From CAYJPV01 sp964396055 (lineage in GTDB: Bacteria > Acidobacteriota > Vicinamibacteria > Vicinamibacterales > JAKQTR01): a DNA stretch of 59,326 nt. Shown here one piece after another: positions 37,162-48,151 of the stretch. Under the pieces are notes generated by a model. That model was not told the origin of the DNA, searched no databases, and saw only the letters and a list, made by a program, of their open reading frames with translations. The number at the start of each line of letters is the position of its first letter. Position 1 is the first letter of the stretch. The stretch covers positions 1 through 59,326 of the forward strand of contig CAYNDV010000011.1 in the NCBI GenBank assembly GCA_964396055.1, given 5' to 3'. A program made the position numbers and the translations under genes.

Positions 37162-37195
37162 TTGCAGGGCCGCACGAACTCTGTATGATGAATTC

Positions 37196-37196
<1 letters not shown>
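37162..37196 (+). promoter_or_regulatory. Candidate leaderless promoter of speA
   Basis: TTGCAG (37162-37167) and TATGAT (37184-37189) are 16 bp apart, and the +1 expected 7 nt after the -10 coincides with the GTG start at 37196. There is no Shine-Dalgarno site. Confidence 0.6.
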
Positions 37197-39142
<1,946 letters not shown>

Positions 39143-39147
39143 GCCCG

Positions 39148-41439
39148 CTAGCGGTGGTCCAGCGCCGCCCGCACGCGGGCCGCGAGGTCCCGCACCGAGA
39201 AGGGTTTCTGGATGAAGTGGATGCCGGGCTCCAGCACCCCGTGGTGGGCAATGACGTCCGCCGTGTAGCCCGACATGAACAGCCGCTTCAGGTTCGGGTA
39301 GAGCGGCAGCAGGCCCGCGGCCAGGTCCCGGCCGTTCATCTCGGGCATGATCACGTCGGTCACGAGCAGGTGGATCTCGCTGTCGTGCTCCCGCGCGATC
39401 CGCATCGCTTCGCCGGGCGTGCCCGCCGGCAGCACGCGGTACCCCTGCCGCCTCAGCATCGTGGCGGTCATCTGCAGGATGGCCGGTTCGTCTTCCACCA
39501 GCAGGATCGTCTCGTGCCCCGGTTCGGCCGGCGCGGCGTCGGCCGCCGACGCTGCCGACGCCTTCCCCACGTGCGGCGGGAGATGGATGGTGAAGGCGGA
39601 TCCGCGGCCGACGTCGCTGTCCACGGTGATGAACCCGAGGTTCTGCTGGACGATGCCGTACACCGTGGCCAGCCCCAGCCCCGTGCCGAGGCCTGCCGGT
39701 TTCGTCGTAAAGAACGGCTCGAAGAGGTGCGCCCGCGTGTCGGCATCCATGCCGCAGCCGGTGTCCCGCACCGTCAGCGTCACGTAGGCGCCTGGCGACG
39801 CGCCCGGGTGGGCGGCGCAGAACGCCTCGTCGGCCATGCGTGCGCCGGTGGCGATCGTGATGCGCCCCGTGTCGCGGATGGCATCGCGGGCGTTGACGCA
39901 CAGGTTCACGAGGATCTGGTCCACCTGTGACGGGTCGATGCGGACGGCCCCGACGTCGTCACCGGGCACGAAAACGAGATCGATGCCCTCGCCGATGAGC
40001 CGCCGCAGCATGTTGAGCAGGCCGGTCACCGTCGTATTCAGGTCCAGCACCCGGGGCGCAACGGTCTGGCGGCGGGCGAAGGCCAGCAGCTGCCGGGTCA
40101 GATCGGCCGACCGTTCGGCCGCCGCGCGAATCTCCAGCAGATCGGCGTAGAGCGGGTCGCCCGGCGTGAGGCCGTCGAGGGCCAGCTCCGTGTGGCCCAG
40201 GATCGCGCCCAGCATGTTGTTGAAGTCGTGGGCCACGCCGCCGGCGAGCCGCCCGATCGACTCCATCTTCTCCGCCTGGCTCAGCCGTTCGTGCAGCCGC
40301 TCGCGCTCCTGCTCGGCCAGCACGCGGTCCGTGATGTCCCGCGCAGCCGCGTAGATCACGCCGCCCTGCGGCAACGACCGCCACTCGATCCACCGGTAGC
40401 TTCCGTCCTTGCAGCGGTACCGGTTCTCGAAGTTGAGAATCTGTTCCTCGCCCGCCAGGCGGTCCAGCGCGGCGAGCGTCCGCGGGAGGTCCTCGGGGTG
40501 CACGAGATCGAGGAACCGGCTCCCCTCCAGCTCGGGAATGCTGTACCCCAGGATCCGCTCCCACTCGGGGTTCAGACGCAGGAACCGGCCGTCCGTGCTG
40601 GCGATACACAGCAGGTCCAGGCTCGACGTGAAGTACCGCTCGAGTTCCTCGCTCTTCTGCCGCAGGGCCTCTTCGGCCGCTTTCCGGCCGGAGAGATCCA
40701 CGGCGATGCTCAGGACGGCGGGTTGCCCGTGCCAGTCGATGGCCTTCGCCAGCACGTCCAGGGGAAACGTCGTCCCGTCCCTGCGGAAGTGCATCACTTC
40801 GAACCGGGCGTGGCCCTCGCTGTGGATGCGCCGCATCCGCTCGGCAATCAGGGCGGCGCTCTCCGGCGCGTCCATCTGGTGGAGGCTGACCGCCAGGAAC
40901 TCGTCGCCATCGTCGTACCCGTGGAGGGCAAAGGTGGCCCGGTTCGCGTACAGGAACCGGCCGGACGCGTCGTGGATCGTGATGGCCGCCGGCGCCTCGT
41001 CCAGCATCTGCGCCATCAACGCCACGCGCTCTTCGGTCCGCTTGCGCTCGGTCAGATCGCGGCCGAAGCAGACGAACTGCCCGCCGTGGTCCGGCATGTA
41101 GGTGGACGACACCTCGATGGGAAACTCGGTGCCGTCCTTGCGGCGGTGACGCGTCTCGAAGATCTCGAACCCGTTCCGGATGATACGCGACACGCGAGCG
41201 GCCGTGTCGGACGGGGTCTCGATGACGTCGAGCACCGTAATGTGCCGCCCGATGATCTCCTCGCGGCCGTAGCCGGACATGAGGCAGTACGTGTCGTTGA
41301 CCTCGATCAACTGCCCCTGCCGGTCGAGCACCCAGAATCCGTCGGCGGTCGTCTGCAGAATCGCATGCAGGTACCGCTCGCGTTCGCGCAGGGCCTCCTG
41401 GAGCGCCTCCGGGGCCGACGGCGACGATGGTTGAGTCAT
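39148..41439 (-). CDS. Hybrid PAS sensor histidine kinase with C-terminal receiver
   Basis: A 763-residue soluble hybrid kinase. Three PAS domains lie at about residues 16-130, 140-255 and 262-375, each with a C-terminal PAC stretch such as RRKDGTEFPIEV and RRDGTTFPLDVL. A HisKA-type dimerisation helix follows, with His404 in GGVAHDFNN. The ATPase domain has an N-box LCVNARDA, G1 DTGCGMD and G2 GLGTGLGLA. The C-terminal receiver has Asp695 in VTDVIMPEMNG. No transmembrane segment is visible, so it senses a cytoplasmic signal. No DNA-binding output gene is nearby. It begins 7 nt after the stop of the M28 gene, with GAGGTGA before the ATG. Confidence 0.95.
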   Translation of the reverse strand: MTQPSSPSAPEALQEALRERERYLHAILQTTADGFWVLDRQGQLIEVNDTYCLMSGYGREEIIGRHITVLDVIETPSDTAARVSRIIRNGFEIFETRHRRKDGTEFPIEVSSTYMPDHGGQFVCFGRDLTERKRTEERVALMAQMLDEAPAAITIHDASGRFLYANRATFALHGYDDGDEFLAVSLHQMDAPESAALIAERMRRIHSEGHARFEVMHFRRDGTTFPLDVLAKAIDWHGQPAVLSIAVDLSGRKAAEEALRQKSEELERYFTSSLDLLCIASTDGRFLRLNPEWERILGYSIPELEGSRFLDLVHPEDLPRTLAALDRLAGEEQILNFENRYRCKDGSYRWIEWRSLPQGGVIYAAARDITDRVLAEQERERLHERLSQAEKMESIGRLAGGVAHDFNNMLGAILGHTELALDGLTPGDPLYADLLEIRAAAERSADLTRQLLAFARRQTVAPRVLDLNTTVTGLLNMLRRLIGEGIDLVFVPGDDVGAVRIDPSQVDQILVNLCVNARDAIRDTGRITIATGARMADEAFCAAHPGASPGAYVTLTVRDTGCGMDADTRAHLFEPFFTTKPAGLGTGLGLATVYGIVQQNLGFITVDSDVGRGSAFTIHLPPHVGKASAASAADAAPAEPGHETILLVEDEPAILQMTATMLRRQGYRVLPAGTPGEAMRIAREHDSEIHLLVTDVIMPEMNGRDLAAGLLPLYPNLKRLFMSGYTADVIAHHGVLEPGIHFIQKPFSVRDLAARVRAALDHR

Positions 41440-41446
41440 GTCCGGA

Positions 41447-43294
41447 TCACCTCAGCTCCGTGCCGGTCCCACCCGGCCGATCGCCGATGCGGGCCTGCGC
41501 GGCCTCGATGCGCGCCCGCAGCCCGGGCGCCTCGCCGACCGGCAGCCGGCTCGCTTCGTCCAGGGCCTCATGGTACCAGCGCACCCACGCGTCGCGCACG
41601 AGCGTCTCCACGCCGGCGGCGGCGGCCTTGTCGGCTGCGGCGGCGACCAACGTCCGTCCCTGGATCGTCTCCAGGTCGAGCCGGGCGTCGGCCGCGGCTT
41701 CCAGCAAATCGACCACCTCGCCGGCCTCTCCCGCGGAGGCGCCGGCCAGGATGAGCGCGGTGGCGCCGACGCTCACGCCCACGTGCTGCATCACGGCCGG
41801 ATCGGTCATGACGGGTCGGTCGAGGCTGCTGTGATAGAAGCGATCGGGAAAGTGCCACGCCAGCGCCGACGGCACGCCAGCGGCGAGGAACACGGCGTGA
41901 TCGCTGCCGCCTTCGTACGGATTAGTGCGAACCACCCAGCCCGTCGTGGCGGCCCGCCGTTGGCAGATCGCCAGGAACAGGTCGTTCAGCAGGGTCCCCT
42001 TCAACGTCTCGGCCTTCACCGAGGGCCCACCGCCCCACTCCGTGTGGGGGTCGGACGGACGCGGCCACACCGCAGACGGATCGGGGGCCTTCTCGATCAG
42101 GAACGTGCCGCCGGTCTTCGCGGTGTCCTCGCCGGTCATGTCCAGCGAGAGCATGTAGCGCACCTGCCGGCCCTCGGCCGCGTGGTCGGTCAGCCACTGG
42201 CGGCTGCCGCGGATCTCGTCCACCCACAGCAACGTCAGCGTGCGCTCGGGCGCGGGCAGGCTGCCGTCGCGGATACCGGCCACGAGCGCGCGCGCCAGTT
42301 CGAGGAGCGTGGCGCACCCGCTGGCATTGTCGTTGGCACCGGGTTCCTGGATGTGGGCGACGAGCACGATACGTTCGTCCGGCCTCGTGCGGCCCGGGAT
42401 TTCCGCCACGAGCGTGCGCACGGGCTGATGCGCGAACGTCGACGCCACCTCCACGCGCACGCGGGCCTCGCCCCGCGCCAGCCGCGCCCGCAGGCGGGCC
42501 GCCGCCCGCGGCGTGGCCTTGAACCCGAAGCTCTTCCGCGTCTCGTCGTACGGGATGCCGCTCCACTGCAGCACGTCCCAGTCCTCGCGGGGCGTGCGCG
42601 CGTCTGCCTCGGACGGCCCGGGCCGGATGTAGTCCTCGAGCGCGGTCGAGACGACCCCGATGGCCCCCTGGCGGACCACCGCGAGCTGCCACAGGCGTCC
42701 GGCGCCGGCGTTCCCGAGGACGACGGCGCCGCGGACGTCGAACGCCGCGACGCCGGCCTCCGTCGACGCGTCTCCGACATCTATGATCCGGGCGACGGTC
42801 CCGCCAGGCGGCGTCGAGAACGAATTGATGCACAGCGCCACGCGGTGCCGTTCGCGGGACAGCAGGACCTCGTCGGCCTCGCCCGCCTCGCCGAGCAGCG
42901 TCAGGGTGCCGACGGTGTGGTCCCAGCCGGGCGCCGACCCGTATTCCTCCACGTGAACGGTGGGGGCACCGGCAGGACCGCCACTGCGCGTGCGGAAGCC
43001 CCCGTCCTCGAGACGCGCGCGGATGCGGTCGACGGTCGCGTTGAACCCGGCGTTGCCGGCGTTGCGCCAGTACTGGTCCATGAAGGTGACCAGATCGAAC
43101 GCGGCCCGCTCATCGAACCGCGTCGCCAACGCCTCCAGGCGCGCGCCGGTCGCGGCAGGAGCCCGCCCGGCCAGCGGCGGCAGCACCGGCGCCACGGCCC
43201 CCTGCCCGGCCCCGTCCGCCGACGGGCCGGCCGCCGCTATGCATCCCAGCGCCGCCCCGGCCGCCAGCCACACCCGCAGACGCCCACCACGCAT
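41447..43294 (-). CDS. M28-family zinc peptidase, secreted
   Basis: A 615-residue exported peptidase with a signal peptide (VWLAAGAALGCIAAAGPSADG). The N-terminal half (to about residue 270) includes a PA-like insert (INSFSTPPGGTVARIIDVG). The M28 core has the metal ligands in VAHIQEPGANDNASGC, the Glu in WVDEIRGS, Asp in LSLDMTGED, and the His in RFYHSSLDRP; the EE pair of many relatives is DE here. A helical C-terminal tail follows. Probable role: extracytoplasmic amino- or carboxypeptidase. The start at 43294 has GGGAGG upstream; its ATG overlaps the stop of the LysE gene (TGATG). The frame is open further upstream but is a shadow of neighbours. Confidence 0.9.
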   Translation of the reverse strand: MRGGRLRVWLAAGAALGCIAAAGPSADGAGQGAVAPVLPPLAGRAPAATGARLEALATRFDERAAFDLVTFMDQYWRNAGNAGFNATVDRIRARLEDGGFRTRSGGPAGAPTVHVEEYGSAPGWDHTVGTLTLLGEAGEADEVLLSRERHRVALCINSFSTPPGGTVARIIDVGDASTEAGVAAFDVRGAVVLGNAGAGRLWQLAVVRQGAIGVVSTALEDYIRPGPSEADARTPREDWDVLQWSGIPYDETRKSFGFKATPRAAARLRARLARGEARVRVEVASTFAHQPVRTLVAEIPGRTRPDERIVLVAHIQEPGANDNASGCATLLELARALVAGIRDGSLPAPERTLTLLWVDEIRGSRQWLTDHAAEGRQVRYMLSLDMTGEDTAKTGGTFLIEKAPDPSAVWPRPSDPHTEWGGGPSVKAETLKGTLLNDLFLAICQRRAATTGWVVRTNPYEGGSDHAVFLAAGVPSALAWHFPDRFYHSSLDRPVMTDPAVMQHVGVSVGATALILAGASAGEAGEVVDLLEAAADARLDLETIQGRTLVAAAADKAAAAGVETLVRDAWVRWYHEALDEASRLPVGEAPGLRARIEAAQARIGDRPGGTGTELR

Positions 43295-43917
43295 CAGAAA
43301 CCTCCCGCCAGGGCCGCCAGGCCCGATTTCAGCTGATACAGACCGAAGAGCGCCAGGGCGAGGGCGGACACCCCGACGAGGCCCCGGACGATGCGCGGTC
43401 CCAGCCGCCGGGCGCTCGAGAACAACACGACAGTGAGGGCCGTCGTCACGACGATTGCCGCATAGAAGGCCGCGACGAAGGCCACCGCGCCCCCGCGATC
43501 GACGTGCCAGATGCGCAGCACCAGCGGACCCAGCACGAGCGACCAGGCCAGGTACGGGTTCGGGTTCAGCAGGTTGACCAGCGCGGCCCTGACCAGGGTC
43601 TCGCGCGGCGCTGCCGCCGGCGTCCCCGGCGCGCCGCTGCCGTAGTGCCAGGTCCGCGCGGCGCCGGCGGCGAGGTACAGCAGCAGCACGCCGCCGGCCG
43701 TCTGCAGGATCGACACCGCCAGCGGCGGCACCTGCGTGAGCACGAGCAGCACGAGGGCCACGATGGGCAGGTCGCTGAACAGCGGCGCGCACGCCGCCGG
43801 CATCGTCCGCCGCCAGCCGTGGGCGAGCGCCTGCGAGACCAGGTACGCCTGGAACTGCCCCGGCTGGATCGCTGCGGCAAAGCCGTACCCGACGCCCAGC
43901 AGGGCTGAGGCAATCAT
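43294..43917 (-). CDS. LysE-family amino-acid exporter
   Basis: A 207-residue membrane protein with about six helices, the family's typical length. The start IASALLGVGYGFAAAIQPGQF has the Pro-Gly turn of the LysE/RhtB family, and NLLNPNPYLAWSLVLGPL matches its conserved NPK/NPNPYL loop. It probably exports an amino acid or related small molecule. Its stop overlaps the start of the downstream M28 peptidase gene by one base, so peptidase and exporter are coupled. This raises the possibility that it handles amino acids released by proteolysis. Confidence 0.9.
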   Translation of the reverse strand: MIASALLGVGYGFAAAIQPGQFQAYLVSQALAHGWRRTMPAACAPLFSDLPIVALVLLVLTQVPPLAVSILQTAGGVLLLYLAAGAARTWHYGSGAPGTPAAAPRETLVRAALVNLLNPNPYLAWSLVLGPLVLRIWHVDRGGAVAFVAAFYAAIVVTTALTVVLFSSARRLGPRIVRGLVGVSALALALFGLYQLKSGLAALAGGF

Positions 43918-43962
43918 CGCACCGGCCTCGGGCCGGCGGCCGGGCGCCGGGCGCCGTCGGCC

Positions 43963-44850
43963 TCAGCGCCGGCAGGCTGCCGGGTTCGACTTGATCGCAT
44001 ACGCCTTGTAGTTGGTGGCCGCCGGGTCGGTGCAGCCCTCGAGGTCGAGCAGTTCGATCTTCCGGAAGTCGATCGGTGCTGTCTCGGCCTGAATCGCGAT
44101 GAACCCGCTGGCCAGCGGCGTCCCGTCCACCTTCACCGCCGGATCGACCGGGTTCACGGAGCCGCCGCCGATTTGCGGCCTGCTGTACTCGAGCACCGTC
44201 CGGCCGTCCACGATGTGCCGGATGAGGTCGTGGCCGTGCACCTCGACCTCCACCCTCACCCACTGGTCGCCGTCGTAGGTCTTCGCCGCGGAATTCGTGC
44301 AGTGCGTCGTGACCAGCGCGCCGCCCATCACCACGTGGGTCCCGGGCGTGCACAGGTTGGCGGTGGGGCGCGGCTTCCCGTCGCCGAGTCCGCCGAGCAG
44401 CTGCACCTCGAGCGAGATGGGAAAGTCCTGGTCCCGGAGCATCGTCCGCGGGTCCGGCGCATGCAGCATCAGCCCGTTGTTACGCTGCGCCCAGCCGGGA
44501 CCGCCAGCCACCTGCTCGCCGACGAAGCGGTACTCCGCCGCCAGCCGGTAGTACGAGAAGGGCCGCTGGTAGAAGGCGTGGCCGAACTCGCCGTTGAAGC
44601 CCGGCCACTTGTCGTAGCGGATCTTCAGCAAGCCCTCTTCCACGCGGATCGTGTCGTGCAGGTTGACCCCGAGATCGTGCCTGGTGAACTTGACGGTCCA
44701 CCCGTCGAGGGACCGGCCGTCGAACAGCTGAATCCAGTCGCCGGGGGGCGGCACGCCCTGCGGCGCGCCGGCCGCGACGACCAGGCTCCCGACGCACACG
44801 AGCACGGCTGCGGCGACGCGCGCCCGACATCCGGCGGTCACACGTGACAT
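43963..44850 (-). CDS. DUF1080 (3-keto-disaccharide hydrolase-like) secreted protein
   Basis: A 295-residue protein with signal peptide (RVAAAVLVCVGSLVVAAG) and a concanavalin-like DUF1080 domain. Typical parts are WIQLFDGRSLDGWTVK, YRLAAEYRFVGEQ, NNGLMLHAPDP, LEVQLLGGLGDG and SGFIAIQAETAPIDFRKIEL. Some family members hydrolyse 3-keto-glycosides. The end EGCTDPAATNYKAYAIKSNP carries two cysteines (to AACRR) outside the domain. GGAGG lies 6 nt before the ATG. It is 93 nt downstream of the DUF6067-type gene on the same strand, so a shared role in glycan breakdown is plausible but unproven. Confidence 0.88.
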   Translation of the reverse strand: MSRVTAGCRARVAAAVLVCVGSLVVAAGAPQGVPPPGDWIQLFDGRSLDGWTVKFTRHDLGVNLHDTIRVEEGLLKIRYDKWPGFNGEFGHAFYQRPFSYYRLAAEYRFVGEQVAGGPGWAQRNNGLMLHAPDPRTMLRDQDFPISLEVQLLGGLGDGKPRPTANLCTPGTHVVMGGALVTTHCTNSAAKTYDGDQWVRVEVEVHGHDLIRHIVDGRTVLEYSRPQIGGGSVNPVDPAVKVDGTPLASGFIAIQAETAPIDFRKIELLDLEGCTDPAATNYKAYAIKSNPAACRR

Positions 44851-44943
44851 CGAATCCTCCCTGCCGGGCCCGGGCGGCCATCGGCTCGTCGCCCATCGTA
44901 GCAGACGGCCGTCGGCGCGCGGATGATCGCCCGGCGCCTGGGT

Positions 44944-47900
44944 CTAACGCTCGCGGCCCGCGCCCGGCGACAACACCAGCAGCCAGCCCTTGCCCGGCTC
45001 GATCGGGATCGCCTCGCCCGGCGCGAAGGACCGCGCGGGCTGGAAGGCGTCGATGGCCGGCGCGGTCACGCGCACGGCCGCGGGGTCGAGCCCCAGAGCC
45101 TTCCAGTCGATCGCCAGGCGCACGTCGACGGCCTCCTTCGCCCATGTCGCCAGCGCCACCAGCGTCCGGCCGTCGCGGACGTAGGCGGTGGCCAGCACGT
45201 CGTCGCGGCCCGTCTGCACCGGATTGGCCGGCACCCACCAGCCGATCATGCGGCTGTCGGCGATGCCGAAGTCGTCCCACGCCTTCCACAGCGGGCGCGG
45301 GTCGCCGGCCCACGGCAGGCGACCGGTCATGCCGAACACCATGCCGCGCCACGGCTGGCCGCCGCCCTCGAGCATCTCGCTCATCAGCCCGAAGGGCAGG
45401 CCCGACACCTCGGTGAGCCAGTAATCGGGCGCGGCGTTGTAATCGAAGTACTCGCCGAACCACAGCCGGTTCAGGTACGGAAAGTGCTCGAGGTACAGGT
45501 TCGCGCTGCTGGCGAATCCGTCGCGCACGTTGTACTGGTTGGCCGAGTGCAGGTCGATGAGCGCTCCGGGCCGGTGGCGGTCCAGCACCTTGCGCACCCG
45601 CTTCATCGTCAGGCGATCGAAGGCCACGTCGTCGATGTAGAGGCCGTCGATGCCGACGTGCTGCGCGAGCCACTGCAGCCCCTCGACGTAGAAGTTGTGC
45701 CAGCGCGACACCCCGCTGTTGACGATGGCGGCGTCGGTGAGATCGGGCACGAACCAGGCGGCGATGTAATCGGACCCGAGGTGTTCCTGCAGCCACGAGT
45801 AGCCGCCGCCCGGACCCGGGGCGAAGATGTCCCCGAGGCTGCGCAGGGCGAAGATCTCGGGGGCGCGGTTCGCCAGTTCCCGGACGGTGTAGTAGATCTT
45901 CACGCGCTGACCCCGCGCGTGCGCCTCGTCGATGTACGCCTTCATCTCGGCGGGGCGGAAGAACGGGTAGTTGATGTACGGGTTGATCGCGTTGGCGTGG
46001 TGCACGTTGACGACGTTCGCGCCCGCGGCCTGCACCTCGGCCGGCGGCTTGAACGCGTGGAAGTACCGCGTGGTGAACTGCGCCTTCGTGTCGAGGGGCT
46101 TGAAGGGCGTGAGCAGGAGCCGGAAGTTGAAGGCCAGCGGCGTGCCCGGTTCGATCGTGCGGGGGCCGCTGTAGCAGCTGACGAGGTACGTGCCCGCGTC
46201 CTTGAGGCCGAGGCGGCATCCGCCCTTTCCGAAGTTGGCCCACGAGGATGGCGCCACCAGCGGCTTCAGGGTGTAGAAGTTCGTATTGAGCGGGCGCACG
46301 TACGCGTCGTCTTTCAGCGTGAACTGCAGGCCGGCGTTGACATCGCCGATCCACGCGGAGTCCTGGTTGCGGGTCGCCACGTCCCAGGTCCAGTCGAGCG
46401 TCGCGGGCCGCACGCCGCCCTTGACGCCGAGGCCCATGAGGTACCGCGCCACGCCGGCGGCCATCGGGATCTCGAGACGGATGTCGTCCACGGCTGTCGG
46501 CCGATCGGCGCGGAGCCGGACCGCGTACTCGAGGTTGCCGTCGCCGTCCAGCTGGGCGTCGGTCGCCAGGTGCAACGCACCGCCGGCGGCCGAGGCCGTC
46601 CACGCCACGGCGCCGGGGCGCTGTTTCGTGAAGGTGACGCCGCTGCCCTTCCATGGCGTCACGCCCGCTCCGGAGGCGACGAGCGCGATGGGCCCGGTCA
46701 GCACCGGGCGGCCCTGCGGCTGCAGGTGCGTCATCTCGATGGCGAACCGGCTCTCGATCGACGCGGGGAACCCGAGCGTGTCGAGCGTGACGGATCGCCC
46801 CAAGACGCCGACGGTCTGCCCTGTCACCGTCACAGGCGTGAAGGGCGCCACCAGGTCGTCGTCGACGGCCAGCGTCGAATCGAGCCACCGCAGGCGGGTC
46901 AGGCGCCAGGGCTCGTCGTCGCCGTGGTTGGCGATGAGGGCCGGCAGGACCGTGAGGCGCACGGGAATCGGCATGGGCGCCTGGCCGCGCGGCGCCACGG
47001 TCAACTGACCGGAGTAGTCGCCAGGCGGCGTGCTCTCGGCCACCTCGATGCCGCACCACAGCGGCTGCACCCGGCCGGCGTCGACGCGAACGGTCCGGGT
47101 GAACGGCCGCGCGGCGGCGTCGATGCCGCCGAGGTTGAAGCAGCGGAACGCCGAGGCCGGGAGGCGGCCCGATGGCCCGGCGAGATCACCGAACTCCACC
47201 CTCACGTCCTCGATCGTCTGCCGGACGGCGTAGAGCCCAAGCTGGAACGCGTAGAACTCGCCACGCTGGGCCTCGCCCGTCAGCGGCCCGTTGGCCCCGC
47301 GCCGCACCCAGCGCAGCGGCAGGTCTGCGGGCATTTTGATGGCGTTGGCGCGGTCCTCGGGAAAAACCAGGCAGGCCGCCCCCGGGTGCCGGGCGACCAG
47401 GGCGGCCGTCTCGGCGCGCGTGGCCGCGACGGACATCGGGAAGAAGCTGTGGAACGCCTCGATGGCCTCGAAGGCGGTCACGGACGCCTCGGGCAGGCGG
47501 CGCCACGTGTCAGTGTCCACGGCGACGGCCCGCAGCGCGTGGCGGTCGAGCCACGAGGCTTCCGCGGTCGCCTCGGCGGGCGGGTAGGTCACGGTCGGGT
47601 AGTTCTTCCGCCCGCTCATCACGTTCGGCAGGTAGTACAAGAAGTACTCGCCGGCCGACGGGGCCTCGAAGACGAGGTCCGCCGCCTCACGGGTCACCCG
47701 GACCCGCACCAGGTTCAGCACCCGGGTCCCGGCCGCCGTCGTGAGGACGACCTGCTTGTGCTCGGCGCCGGCATCCCATCGGCGCCACGGCACGTGGACC
47801 CGCACGGCCGGCGCGGGGGCCGGCACGCGCAGCACCGCCCGGTGGTTGCCAAGCGTGGCCGCGTCCCACGAACCAACGCCGTAAGGGACGTCGCTGTCTC

Positions 47901-48018
47901 CTCCCGTGGGCGCGCCGGGCGCCTGGAGCCTGCCGACGGCGAGGCCGGCGCCGGCCGGCCAGAGGGCGGAGAGGAACACGGTGATGCAGGCGGCAACAAT
48001 GCGCTGGCCGGTCGTCAT
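44944..48018 (-). CDS. DUF6067-type glycoside-hydrolase-like secreted protein
   Basis: A 1024-residue exported protein. The start at 48018 opens a signal peptide (VAACITVFLSALWPAGAGLA); no Shine-Dalgarno site is visible, and a TACAGT box lies 8 nt upstream. The N-terminal two-thirds is beta-sandwich-like (EYFLYYLPNVMSGRKNYPTV, then VRVEFGDLAG). The last third looks like a TIM-barrel glycosidase, with ANVVNVHHANAINPYINYPF, RGQRVKIYYTVRELAN, GIDGLYIDDVAFDR and LHSANQYNVRDGFA. This order fits the glycoside hydrolase / DUF6067 group found in Planctomycetes and Acidobacteriota. A catalytic acid is plausible in YIDDVAFD. The sugar substrate is unknown. Confidence 0.85.
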   Translation of the reverse strand: MTTGQRIVAACITVFLSALWPAGAGLAVGRLQAPGAPTGGDSDVPYGVGSWDAATLGNHRAVLRVPAPAPAVRVHVPWRRWDAGAEHKQVVLTTAAGTRVLNLVRVRVTREAADLVFEAPSAGEYFLYYLPNVMSGRKNYPTVTYPPAEATAEASWLDRHALRAVAVDTDTWRRLPEASVTAFEAIEAFHSFFPMSVAATRAETAALVARHPGAACLVFPEDRANAIKMPADLPLRWVRRGANGPLTGEAQRGEFYAFQLGLYAVRQTIEDVRVEFGDLAGPSGRLPASAFRCFNLGGIDAAARPFTRTVRVDAGRVQPLWCGIEVAESTPPGDYSGQLTVAPRGQAPMPIPVRLTVLPALIANHGDDEPWRLTRLRWLDSTLAVDDDLVAPFTPVTVTGQTVGVLGRSVTLDTLGFPASIESRFAIEMTHLQPQGRPVLTGPIALVASGAGVTPWKGSGVTFTKQRPGAVAWTASAAGGALHLATDAQLDGDGNLEYAVRLRADRPTAVDDIRLEIPMAAGVARYLMGLGVKGGVRPATLDWTWDVATRNQDSAWIGDVNAGLQFTLKDDAYVRPLNTNFYTLKPLVAPSSWANFGKGGCRLGLKDAGTYLVSCYSGPRTIEPGTPLAFNFRLLLTPFKPLDTKAQFTTRYFHAFKPPAEVQAAGANVVNVHHANAINPYINYPFFRPAEMKAYIDEAHARGQRVKIYYTVRELANRAPEIFALRSLGDIFAPGPGGGYSWLQEHLGSDYIAAWFVPDLTDAAIVNSGVSRWHNFYVEGLQWLAQHVGIDGLYIDDVAFDRLTMKRVRKVLDRHRPGALIDLHSANQYNVRDGFASSANLYLEHFPYLNRLWFGEYFDYNAAPDYWLTEVSGLPFGLMSEMLEGGGQPWRGMVFGMTGRLPWAGDPRPLWKAWDDFGIADSRMIGWWVPANPVQTGRDDVLATAYVRDGRTLVALATWAKEAVDVRLAIDWKALGLDPAAVRVTAPAIDAFQPARSFAPGEAIPIEPGKGWLLVLSPGAGRER

Positions 48019-48070
48019 GGCCGTTAACTGTAGTGTCACCGCCCCCGTGCTGCAACCCGTGCTATCGTCA

Positions 48071-48136
48071 CAGAAAAGGGGCCAGGCCCCTTTTCTGACC
48101 TGTTTAGGTCGAACGACAAAGGGGCCTGGCCCCTTT
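48071..48136. repeat. Two GGGGCC-N-GGCCCC hairpins in a divergent intergenic region
   Basis: The first palindrome, 48071-48097, has 13-bp arms around one base (AGAAAAGGGGCC-A-GGCCCC and so on). The second, 48118-48136, has 9-bp arms. Between them lies GACCT-GTTT-AGGTC. The same core occurs twice and both hairpins carry A/T flanks, a REP-like doublet. The second ends a few bases before the AGGGAGAG ribosome-binding site of the phosphofructokinase gene. Confidence 0.85.
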
Positions 48137-48151
48137 TTCAGGGAGAGCGCC

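Noticed and set aside
41447..44353. Single 968-codon minus-strand frame merging M28 peptidase with upstream text
   Set aside because: The upstream part is a shadow of LysE and DUF1080; a GGGAGG site and signal peptide set the start at 43294.
44923..48027. Plus-strand open frame of 1034 codons opposite the DUF6067-type gene
   Set aside because: No start signal, no recognisable fold, and Arg/Val/His-rich text typical of antisense frames in this GC range.
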